From NCBI RefSeq assembly GCF_002157145.1, contig NZ_CP021361.1, positions 868,001 to 932,000 on the forward strand: DNA of 64,000 nt, read 5' to 3'. This document shows positions 53,723 through 61,389 of this stretch, piece by piece. The notes beneath the pieces were generated by a model that saw only the letters and a program-made list of their open reading frames with translations, was not told the DNA's origin and made no database searches. Position numbers and translations under genes: made by a program. Position 1 is the stretch's first letter. The number at the start of each line of letters is the position of its first letter. This DNA comes from Acidovorax carolinensis (lineage in GTDB: Bacteria > Pseudomonadota > Gammaproteobacteria > Burkholderiales > Burkholderiaceae_C).

Positions 53723-56700
53723 ATGCCTCCCTCCAACACCCCCTTTGCCCCGCCCGACGCCAGTTCGGCCCCTGTGCCAGGGCCGGATGCCGACGCACAG
53801 GCGCCCCAGCAGGTGGTCAAGGTCCGGCGGGACTACAACAGCTGGGTGGCCACCGAGACCATGGAGGACTATGCGCTGCGCTACACGCCCCAGCGATTTC
53901 GCAAGTGGTCCGAATGGCGGGTGGCCAACACGGCCTTTGGCGCCGCATCCTTCCTGATCCTCGAAGCCGTGGGGGCCACGCTGCTGGTGCAGTATGGCTT
54001 CATCAACGCCTTCTGGGCCATCGTGGCTACGGGGCTCATCATCTTTCTGGCGGGGCTGCCCATCAGCGTGTATGCGGCGCGCTATGGGGTGGACATGGAC
54101 CTGCTCACGCGCGGCGCGGGCTTTGGCTACATTGGCTCCACGCTCACCTCGCTGATCTACGCGAGCTTCACCTTCATCTTCTTCGCGCTCGAAGCCGCCG
54201 TGATGGCCTATGCGCTGGAGCTGGCGCTCGACATTCCACCCACCTGGGGGTACCTGATCTGCGCCATTGTGGTGATTCCGCTGGTCACGCACGGCGTGTC
54301 GGCCATCAGCCGCCTGCAGGTGTGGACGCAGCCGCTGTGGCTGCTGATGCTGGTGGTACCGTTTGCCTATGTGCTGCTGCGCGATCCTGGTGCGTTTTCT
54401 GGGGTGGTGCACTACGGTGGTGAATTAGCGCGCAGTGCCACGTTCCAACTGCCCTTGTTTGGTGCGGCGCTCACCGTGGGCATTGCGCTCATTACCCAGA
54501 TGGGGGAGCAGGCCGACTATCTGCGCTTCATGCCCGCCCGCACCGCCACCACGCGCGGCCGCTGGTGGCTGGGGGTGCTGGTGGGTGGGCCGGGCTGGGT
54601 GGTGCTGGGTGTGCTCAAGATGCTGGGCGGTGCGCTGCTGGCCTACCTAGCGCTCACGCACATGGTGCCCGCCGAGCGCGCGGTGGACCCGAACCAGATG
54701 TACCTGGTGGCCTACGAGTATGTCTTCCCGCACTATGGGTGGGCGGTGGCGGCCACGGCGCTGTTTGTGGTCGTCTCGCAGATGAAGATCAACGTGACCA
54801 ACGCCTATGCGGGGTCGCTGGCATGGTCCAACTTTTTCTCGCGCCTCACGCACAGCCACCCGGGGCGGGTGGTGTGGGTGGTGTTCAACACGCTGATCGC
54901 CTTCATGCTGATGGAGATGAACGTGTTCCGCGCCATGGGCGAGGTGCTGGGGTTGTACTCCAACATCGCCATCGCCTGGATCATGTCGGTAGTGGCGGAC
55001 CTCGTCATCAACAAGCCGCTGGGCCTGTCGCCCAAGGGCATCGAGTTCAAACGTGCGCACCTCTACGACATCAACCCCGTGGGCGTGGGATCGATGGCGC
55101 TGGCGTCGGTGCTGTCCATCAGTGCGCACCTGGGGCTGTTTGGCCCGCTGCCGCAGGCGTTCTCGGCCGTCATTGCGATGGCGGTGGCCTTTGTGACGGC
55201 GCCGCTGATCGCCTGGGCCACGCGCGGCAAGTACTACATCGCGCGGCAGAGCGAGACGGTGGCTGTGCCTGTGGCGGGACCTGTGCCCGGCGCGCGGGCT
55301 TCCGACATGGGCAGCTACCAGCGCTTCACCGTGCAGCGTTGCGTGATCTGCGAGCGCGAATACGAAGCGCCCGATATGGCCCAGTGTCCCGCCTACCGGG
55401 GCGCCATCTGCTCGCTGTGCTGCACGCTGGACGCGCGCTGCGGCGACCTGTGCAAGCCGCACGCGAGCATGGCGGTGCAGTGGTCGGCCGCGCTGCGCTG
55501 GGTGCTGCCGCGTGCCATCTGGCGCTATCTGGACACGGGCCTGGGCCACTTCCTGCTGCTGATGCTGGTGATTGCGCCGCTGCTGGCGTCGGTGATGGGC
55601 CTGCTGTACCACCAGGAGCTCAACACCATCGCCCAGGCGGCCACGGACACCGAGGTGATGGCGGCACCCGAAGTGGCGTTGCGCTCGGGCCTGCTCAAGG
55701 CGTATCTCGCGCTGCTGGTGATCTCGGGCATCGTGGCCTGGTGGCTGGTTCTGGCGCACAAGAGCCGCCAGGTGGCGCAGGAGGAATCCAACCGCCAGAC
55801 CGGCCTCTTGGTGCGCGAGATCGAGCTGCACCGCCAGACCGACGAGGCCCTGCAGACCGCGCGCAGCGTGGCCGAGCAGGCGCGCCAGGTGGCCGAAACG
55901 GCCCAGCGCGCGGCCGACCAGGCCAACCAGGCCAAGAGCCGCTACATCAGCGCCATCAGCCACGAGATCCGCACGCCGCTCAACTCCATCCTGGGCTATG
56001 CGCAGCTGATGGGCGAGGATGCGGGCGTGCCGCCGCACCGCAAGCAGGCGGTGCACGTCATCCGCCGCGGGGGTGAACATTTGTTGTCGCTCATCGAAGG
56101 CACGCTGGACATCGCGCGCATCGAGTCTGGCAAGCTCACGCTCGATGTCACGCCCATGCGTTTTGCCGACGGCCTGCACGAGATGGCCAGCCTGTTCGAG
56201 CTACAGGCTGCCGCCAAGGGCCTGGCCTTCCAGTTCGATGTGCTGGGGGTGATTCCCGAAGTGGTGCGTGCCGACGAAAAGCGGCTGCGCCAGATCCTCA
56301 TCAACCTGCTGGGCAACGCCGTCAAGTTCACGGCGCAGGGCACCGTCACGTTGCGCGTGCGCTATGCGCGCGAGATGGCACGCATTGAGGTGCAGGACAC
56401 GGGGCCGGGCCTCAGCGCCGATGAGATCGAGCGCATCTTCGAGCCCTTTGCGCGTGGCGGATCGGGCGGTGGCAGCACGGCGGCCGCGCCGGGGGCTGGG
56501 CTGGGCCTGACCATCGCCAAGATGCTCACCGCGCTCATGGGCGGCGAGCTGACGGTGAGCAGCACACCGGGTGTGGGCTCGGTGTTCCACGTCAAGCTGT
56601 TCCTGCCCGAAGTGCATGGCGAGGCGCTGGGCAAGGCGGCGACAGCGCCCGCCGCATGGGCCGCACGCACCCAGCGCGCGCGCAGGGGCTACGCGGGCGA

Positions 56701-57340
56701 GCGCCGCCGCATACTGGTGGTGGACAACGAAGAGCCCGACCGCGAGCTGCTGGTGCAACTGCTCGTACCTCTGGGCTTTGCGCTGCGCCAGGCCGCCAGC
56801 GGCCACGATGCGCTGGACCTGCTGGCCACTGGGTACCGTCCGCACGTGATCTTCATGGACCTGGCCATGCCGGGTATCGACGGATGGGAAACGCTGCGGC
56901 GCGTGCGGCAGATGCACCTGCCCCACGTGCAATGTGCCATCGTTTCCGCCAATGCTTTCGACAAGGCGCTCGACAACGACGTGGACATCCGCCCCGAAGA
57001 CTTCATCGTCAAGCCCGTGCGCCACAGCGAGCTGCTGGACTGGCTCGAACGCCGCCTGGGCCTGCAGTGGCAATACGACGAGGCCACTACAGCGCCCGCG
57101 GGTGCTGAACCCGCCGTGGTGTCTGCGGCGCCCGCACCCCTCACTTACCCCGATGCCGCTGCGTTGCTGGCTCTGGCACAGGCGGTGTCCTTGGGCTACT
57201 ACCGGGGCATTCTCAACACGCTGGATGACATTGAGCGCAGCCAGCCCGCACACAGCGCTTTTGTCGGCACCATGCGGCAACTGGCCCAGCAATTCCAGTT
57301 CGATGCCATGGGCCAGATACTGGAGCAGGCACCCTCGTGA
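53723..57340 (+). CDS. Hybrid histidine kinase fused to an NCS1-type permease domain
   Basis: A 1205-residue transporter-sensor. Residues ~60-530 resemble NCS1 (purine/cytosine/allantoin) permeases with about 12 membrane segments, including FGAASFLILEAVGATLLVQYG. Then comes an eight-cysteine insert (Cys540, 543, 555, 563, 566, 567, 573, 577) and two more membrane helices (LGHFLLLMLVIAPLLASVMGLL; AYLALLVISGIVAWWLVLAH). A coiled coil follows, then the kinase with phosphoacceptor His747 (ISHEIRTPLNSI) and N/G boxes (LINLLGNAVKF, GLGLTIAKML). A receiver with Asp1046 (IFMDLAMPGIDG) and a helical tail end the protein. It overlaps the regulator gene by a few bases and sits between the urease and urea-transport operons. 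Confidence 0.88.
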   Translation: MPPSNTPFAPPDASSAPVPGPDADAQAPQQVVKVRRDYNSWVATETMEDYALRYTPQRFRKWSEWRVANTAFGAASFLILEAVGATLLVQYGFINAFWAIVATGLIIFLAGLPISVYAARYGVDMDLLTRGAGFGYIGSTLTSLIYASFTFIFFALEAAVMAYALELALDIPPTWGYLICAIVVIPLVTHGVSAISRLQVWTQPLWLLMLVVPFAYVLLRDPGAFSGVVHYGGELARSATFQLPLFGAALTVGIALITQMGEQADYLRFMPARTATTRGRWWLGVLVGGPGWVVLGVLKMLGGALLAYLALTHMVPAERAVDPNQMYLVAYEYVFPHYGWAVAATALFVVVSQMKINVTNAYAGSLAWSNFFSRLTHSHPGRVVWVVFNTLIAFMLMEMNVFRAMGEVLGLYSNIAIAWIMSVVADLVINKPLGLSPKGIEFKRAHLYDINPVGVGSMALASVLSISAHLGLFGPLPQAFSAVIAMAVAFVTAPLIAWATRGKYYIARQSETVAVPVAGPVPGARASDMGSYQRFTVQRCVICEREYEAPDMAQCPAYRGAICSLCCTLDARCGDLCKPHASMAVQWSAALRWVLPRAIWRYLDTGLGHFLLLMLVIAPLLASVMGLLYHQELNTIAQAATDTEVMAAPEVALRSGLLKAYLALLVISGIVAWWLVLAHKSRQVAQEESNRQTGLLVREIELHRQTDEALQTARSVAEQARQVAETAQRAADQANQAKSRYISAISHEIRTPLNSILGYAQLMGEDAGVPPHRKQAVHVIRRGGEHLLSLIEGTLDIARIESGKLTLDVTPMRFADGLHEMASLFELQAAAKGLAFQFDVLGVIPEVVRADEKRLRQILINLLGNAVKFTAQGTVTLRVRYAREMARIEVQDTGPGLSADEIERIFEPFARGGSGGGSTAAAPGAGLGLTIAKMLTALMGGELTVSSTPGVGSVFHVKLFLPEVHGEALGKAATAPAAWAARTQRARRGYAGERRRILVVDNEEPDRELLVQLLVPLGFALRQAASGHDALDLLATGYRPHVIFMDLAMPGIDGWETLRRVRQMHLPHVQCAIVSANAFDKALDNDVDIRPEDFIVKPVRHSELLDWLERRLGLQWQYDEATTAPAGAEPAVVSAAPAPLTYPDAAALLALAQAVSLGYYRGILNTLDDIERSQPAHSAFVGTMRQLAQQFQFDAMGQILEQAPS

Positions 57341-58410
57341 TGACCACTGCCAACCCCTTTCCCTCTCACCCTCCCACAGCGCCCGCCAGCGCGCTGGACC
57401 GCAGCGACAGCGATGTGGTGCTGATCGTGGACGACGTGCCCGACAACCTGGCCGTACTGCACGACGCGCTGGATGAATCGGGCTACACCGTGCTGGTGGC
57501 CATGCACGGCGAGGCGGCGCTGCAGCGTGCGGCCCAGGCCCTGCCCGACATTGTGTTGCTCGACGCCATGATGCCGGGCATGGACGGCTTTGAAGTCGCC
57601 CGGCGCCTCAAGGCATCGCCCGCCACGGCGCACATCCCCATCATCTTCATGACGGGCCTCACCGAGACCGAGCACCTGGTCGCCGCGCTCGAGGCCGGCG
57701 GCGTGGACTACGTCACCAAGCCCATCAAGCCGCGCGAGGTAATGGCCCGCATGGGCGTGCACCTGGGCGCTGCCCGCAAGGCCCGGCAGGACGCGCGCCA
57801 GGCGCGCGAGGCGCGCAACGCGCTGGATGCGTTTGGCTACGCCAGCATCACCGTGCGCGCAGCGGATGGCCGCATCGTGTGGCAGACCCCGCTGGCGCGC
57901 GAGCTGTTGCAAAGCTACTTTGGCGAGGTCGGCCCCGATGGTATGCCCACCCCGTTTGGCCAGTGGGCACCCGAGCCCGTGCAGGCCTGGCTGCGCCGCC
58001 ATGTGCTGGCCGACAACGCGGCCGAGCTGCTGGAGGCTTCGCTGGCCGAGCCGCCGCGCCTGGCGGTGGAGCAGGGCGCACGCCGCCTCACCTTTCGCTT
58101 GCACCAGCAGGCGGGCGACAGCGCAGGCGGTGGCGACTGGCTCATCGTGATGCGCGAGGTGTCCGACGCGAAGATCATCGAATCCATGATTCTGTCCTTC
58201 AAGCTCACAGCGCGCGAGGCCGAGGTGCTGTACTGGGTGGTCAAGGGCAAGATCAACCGCGACATCGGCGACATCCTGGGGGCCAGCCCCGCCACAGTCA
58301 AAAAGCACCTGGAACGCGTGTTTGCCAAGCTGGGGGTCGAGACGCGCACCGCCGCCGCCGCCATGGCAATGAACCGCATCCGGCAGTTCCATCCGCAGTT
58401 TGAAGGCTGA
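57340..58410 (+). CDS. LuxR-type response regulator partner of the permease-kinase
   Basis: A 356-residue regulator: N-terminal receiver domain with phosphoacceptor Asp75 (IVLLDAMMPGMDG) and Lys in YVTKPIKPREV, a middle domain of ~130 residues (possibly PAS-like, ITVRAADGRIVWQTPLARELL), and a C-terminal LuxR helix-turn-helix (LTAREAEVLYWVVKGKINRDIGDILGASPATVKKHLERVF). It starts within the stop codon of the kinase gene (ATG at 57340; GTG at 57337 is the alternative). Its targets are probably the flanking urea genes, by position only. Confidence 0.9.
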   Translation: MTTANPFPSHPPTAPASALDRSDSDVVLIVDDVPDNLAVLHDALDESGYTVLVAMHGEAALQRAAQALPDIVLLDAMMPGMDGFEVARRLKASPATAHIPIIFMTGLTETEHLVAALEAGGVDYVTKPIKPREVMARMGVHLGAARKARQDARQAREARNALDAFGYASITVRAADGRIVWQTPLARELLQSYFGEVGPDGMPTPFGQWAPEPVQAWLRRHVLADNAAELLEASLAEPPRLAVEQGARRLTFRLHQQAGDSAGGGDWLIVMREVSDAKIIESMILSFKLTAREAEVLYWVVKGKINRDIGDILGASPATVKKHLERVFAKLGVETRTAAAAMAMNRIRQFHPQFEG

Positions 58411-58419
58411 TTTCATGCA

Positions 58420-58476
58420 TTTTCTGGCGCCAGCGCTTGTCTATAAAGCGCTAATAGCTATCGAACTCATAGCATT
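58420..58476 (-). repeat. Palindromic AGCGCTT-type repeat after the response regulator
   Basis: On the minus strand: GATAGCTATTAGCGCTT, a six-base loop, CAAGCGCTGGCGCCAG and an AAAA tail. It lies in the 204-base gap between convergent genes. Immediately beyond it, near 58531-58548, GCCGGT/ACCGGC forms another small hairpin with an outer GGCCCC/GGGGCC pairing, a weak terminator candidate. Confidence 0.7.
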
Positions 58477-58614
58477 TGCTGGCTTCGACTGGCCCCCGTT
58501 CACACGCCGGTGACTTGACCGGCGGGGCCGTTTCGTCCTGGCTGGGGTGTTGCAGCGCTTGCCGCAATGGGCGCACCGTCGCACAGCTGCTGTAGTGCCT
58601 GCCGTCCCGGGCCG

Positions 58615-59580
58615 TTAAAGCGCAGGCGCCCTCCAGACGATGTCTTTTACCTGGATCTTGCGCGGGATGATGCCCAGCGCTTGAAAGGTGTCGGCCAGTT
58701 GCTGCTGCTGGGCTATGTGCGACTCCGTCACGGGGCCCAGCGAGAACTCGGCGCGCGCGAACGCGGTGGTCCAGGACTTCACGTCAATGCCCGTGGCTTC
58801 GGCGGCCAGTGCAGCCAGCTCCGCGCGGTGGTGGCCTGCCCACACGGTGGTCTTGCCGATCTCTTCGAGCGCGGCAGACAGGGCTGCCGGGTATTGCGTG
58901 GCAAAACTGCGCGATGCGATGTAGTACGACGAACTGGTCAGGCGCTTGTCCGACGTGTCGGCGATCACGCGGGCGCCGTACCGCTCCACCGCGATGGCGT
59001 AATAAGGGTCCCACACCACCCAGGCGTCGATGTTGCCGCCGTTGAAGGCCGCCGTGGCGTCGGCCGGGGACAGGTAGGTGGGCACGATGTCGTCGAACTT
59101 CAGGCCCGCCAGGGCCAGCGCCCGCACTGTGACGTTGTGGGCGCTGGAGCCTCTGCCAAACGCCACCTTTTTGCCCCGGAGATCGGCCAAGGAATGGATG
59201 GGCGAGTTGCGCGGCACCAGCACCGCACTGTGGCTGGAGGGCGAGGCGGCGGCGTACACCAGGTTGGCGCCACCCGCCTGCGCGAAGATGGGCGGCGTGT
59301 CGCCGACCGAGCCCAGGTCGACGGCGCCGGCGCCCAATGCCTCCAGCAGGGGCGGACCGAACTGGAATTCAATCCACTTGACGCTGGCGACGCCCAGCGC
59401 TTTGAGCCGGGCTTCAATCACCTGCTGCTTCTTGGCCAGCACCAGGATGGCCGAGCCTTTCTGAAAACCGATCCGGACTTCCTTGGGAAGGGCAACCTGG
59501 GCTCGCGCACGCAGGCCCGACAGGGTGGCGAGTGCCGCGAGTCCGGCACCGAAGGTACGGCGATTGAGCATTTGCTGCAT
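58615..59580 (-). CDS. Aliphatic sulfonate/nitrate-type ABC transporter substrate-binding protein, orphan
   Basis: A 321-residue binding protein of the SsuA/TauA/NMT1 type. The Tat-like or Sec signal LNRRTFGAGLAALATLSGLRARAQ precedes the conserved IGFQKGSAILVLAKK, GAVDLGSVGDTPPIFAQA, DLRGKKVAFGRGSSAHN and WVVWDPYYA. This pattern matches aliphatic sulfonate binding proteins. No permease or ATPase gene is next to it: it faces the response regulator and is divergent from urtA. The ligand could be a sulfonate or another small organic nitrogen or sulfur compound. Confidence 0.85.
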   Translation of the reverse strand: MQQMLNRRTFGAGLAALATLSGLRARAQVALPKEVRIGFQKGSAILVLAKKQQVIEARLKALGVASVKWIEFQFGPPLLEALGAGAVDLGSVGDTPPIFAQAGGANLVYAAASPSSHSAVLVPRNSPIHSLADLRGKKVAFGRGSSAHNVTVRALALAGLKFDDIVPTYLSPADATAAFNGGNIDAWVVWDPYYAIAVERYGARVIADTSDKRLTSSSYYIASRSFATQYPAALSAALEEIGKTTVWAGHHRAELAALAAEATGIDVKSWTTAFARAEFSLGPVTESHIAQQQQLADTFQALGIIPRKIQVKDIVWRAPAL

Positions 59581-59732
59581 GGAGAGGGTTCCTTGTTGGC
59601 GGTAGGTGCACTCCCAGGGGAGGTGCGTTCAAGAATGGCTGTCTGGTTGCCGGTGCCCGTTGGATGGCGCATGTTGGGCTGCAAGCAGCTCGGCACAGGT
59701 ATGCAGCGTAGGCGCGCGGGGAGCCGGTGTCG

Positions 59733-59765
59733 AATGCGCAAAGTGCAGATGCTTATGCGAAGTGC
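59733..59765 (+). promoter_or_regulatory. Direct repeat pair upstream of urtA, possible regulator site
   Basis: AATGCGCAAAGTGC at 59733-59746 and ATGCGAAGTGC at 59755-59765 share ATGCG...AAGTGC. Their centres are about 21 bases apart, two helical turns, the spacing expected for a dimeric regulator binding one DNA face. No known motif is matched. Confidence 0.35.
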
Positions 59766-59843
59766 GGTTTGAATCCTGTTACGAGCACCACGGGTGCAGG
59801 TGCCCTGCCCAGCAGGGCTTGGGCGCGTGCCGGTGCCTGCGGC

Positions 59844-59861
59844 ATACGCCACCCGGCGTAT
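59844..59861. promoter_or_regulatory. Perfect inverted repeat upstream of urtA
   Basis: ATACGCC, four-base spacer, GGCGTAT, about 107 bases before the urtA start. It is not followed by a T tract, so an operator or a leader hairpin is more likely than a terminator. Confidence 0.4.
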
Positions 59862-59967
59862 TTCCGATCGGGGGTGCAGTCTCCAGAATCCATTCCATCG
59901 ACCGACCAAAACCCCCTTCGGGGCCATCGGGCGAAGCGGTTTGAAACCACCCACTGGAGAAGCACAC

Positions 59968-61230
59968 ATGCAACGTCGTTATTCCCTCAAGGCCCTCGCG
60001 GCCGTCGCTGCGCTCGCTGGCCTGTCTGCGCTGCCAGCCCACGCCCAGGAGACCATCAAGGTCGGCATCCTGCACAGCCTGTCGGGCACCATGGCCATCT
60101 CCGAGACGGTGCTGAAAGACACCGTGCTGATGGCGATTGACGAGATCAACGGCAAGGGCGGCGTGCTGGGCAAGAAGCTCGAGCCCGTGGTGGTGGACCC
60201 CGCGTCCAACTGGCCGCTGTTTGCCGAAAAGACCAAGCAGCTGCTGGGCCAGGACAAGGTGGCGGTCATCTTCGGCTGCTGGACCTCGGTGTCACGCAAG
60301 TCAGTGCTGCCGGTCGTGGAAGAAATGAACGGCCTGTTGTTCTACCCCGTGCAGTACGAGGGCGAAGAACTGTCCAAGAACGTGTTCTACACCGGCGCCG
60401 CGCCCAACCAGCAGGCCATCCCTGCGGTGGACTACCTGATGAGCAAGGACGGCGGCGCGGCCAAGCGCTGGGTGCTGCTGGGCACCGACTACGTCTACCC
60501 CCGCACCACCAACAAGATCCTGCGCGCCTACCTCAAAGCGAAGGGCGTGAAGGATAGCGACATCGAAGAGAAGTACACCCCGTTCGGCCATTCGGACTAT
60601 CAGACCATCGTGGCCGACATCAAGAAGTTCAGCCAGGGGGGCAAGACGGCCGTGGTGTCCACCATCAACGGCGACTCCAACGTGCCGTTCTACAAGGAGT
60701 TGGGCAACGCGGGCCTGAAGGCCAAGGATGTGCCCGTGGTCGCATTCAGCGTGGGTGAGGAAGAGCTGCGCGGAGTGGATACCAAGCCGCTGGTGGGCCA
60801 CCTGGCTGCCTGGAACTACTTCCAGTCCATCAAGAACCCGGCCAACACCGAGTTCATCAAGAAGTGGAGCGACTACGCCAAGGCCAAGGGCATTGCCGGC
60901 CACAAGGACAAGCCGCTCACCAACGACCCGATGGAAGCCACCTACATCGGCATCAACATGTGGAAGCAGGCGGTTGAAAAGGCCAAGAGCACCGACACCG
61001 ACAAGGTGATCGCCGCGATGGCCGGCCAGACCTTCAAGGCGCCGAGCGGCATCGTGAGCAAGATGGACGAGAAGAACCACCACCTGCACAAGAGCGTGTT
61101 CATCGGGGAGATCAAGGCCGACGGCCAGTTCAACGTGGTGTGGAAGACGCCCGGCCCCGTGAAGGCCAAACCCTGGAGCCCGTACATCGAAGGCAACGAC
61201 AAGAAGAAGGACGAACCCGAGAAGAAGTAA
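59968..61230 (+). CDS. urtA: Urea ABC transporter substrate-binding protein UrtA
   Basis: A 420-residue periplasmic binding protein: signal peptide SALPAHAQ, then ETIKVGILHSLSGTMAISET, the UrtA-typical FGCWTSVSRKSVLPVVEEMNGLLFYPVQYEGEE and WVLLGTDYVYPRTTNKI. It binds urea and hands it to UrtBCDE. It starts the plus-strand urt operon 387 bases from the divergent binding-protein gene, and lies 6.5 kb from the urease operon. Confidence 0.96.
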   Translation: MQRRYSLKALAAVAALAGLSALPAHAQETIKVGILHSLSGTMAISETVLKDTVLMAIDEINGKGGVLGKKLEPVVVDPASNWPLFAEKTKQLLGQDKVAVIFGCWTSVSRKSVLPVVEEMNGLLFYPVQYEGEELSKNVFYTGAAPNQQAIPAVDYLMSKDGGAAKRWVLLGTDYVYPRTTNKILRAYLKAKGVKDSDIEEKYTPFGHSDYQTIVADIKKFSQGGKTAVVSTINGDSNVPFYKELGNAGLKAKDVPVVAFSVGEEELRGVDTKPLVGHLAAWNYFQSIKNPANTEFIKKWSDYAKAKGIAGHKDKPLTNDPMEATYIGINMWKQAVEKAKSTDTDKVIAAMAGQTFKAPSGIVSKMDEKNHHLHKSVFIGEIKADGQFNVVWKTPGPVKAKPWSPYIEGNDKKKDEPEKK

Positions 61231-61231
61231 C

Positions 61232-61340
61232 TCCCCTGAGGCGCTTTGCGCCTTCCCCCCGCTCTCGCATCGCTGCGCGATGCGGGCAGGGGACGCCCCC
61301 AGCGCGGCGGGGCGGCCCTTGCGCGGGGGCGCTGGTATGG
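61232..61340 (+). repeat. Second repeat family (CCCCTGAG...CTTCCCCC...GGGGACGCC), copy 2
   Basis: Starting two bases after the urtA stop: CTCCCCTGAGGCGCTTTGCG, CCTTCCCCCC, then a CGCATCGCTGCGCGATGCG hairpin, GGGGACGCCCCC and a long GC-rich tail (GCGGGGCGGCCCTTGCGCGG). The first ~60 bases match the copy at 11115. It sits within the urt operon between urtA and urtB and has strong secondary structure. It might reduce readthrough so that UrtA is made in excess. Confidence 0.6.
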
Positions 61341-61389
61341 GCTGTGCGCGTGGCACAGGCCGACCGCCTTTTGACCGACTGGCCCTTCC

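Larger units (their letters stand above)
59581..59967. other. Intergenic control region between the orphan binding protein and urtA
   Basis: 387 bases without a supported gene between divergent starts. It contains an inverted repeat at 59844-59861 and a pair of similar 11-13 base blocks at 59733 and 59755. There is GGAGA just before the urtA ATG. A GGCAC...TGCA string near 59694 resembles a sigma-54 site but has the wrong spacing. No clear -35/-10 pair was found. Confidence 0.5.

Noticed and set aside
58531..58548. GCCGGT/ACCGGC hairpin as a terminator for the response regulator
   Set aside because: There is no T tract on either strand after the stem, so it was mentioned only as a weak candidate and not listed separately.
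59692..59707. A possible sigma-54 promoter upstream of urtA
   Set aside because: The GG and GC elements are one base too close together for the -24/-12 consensus.
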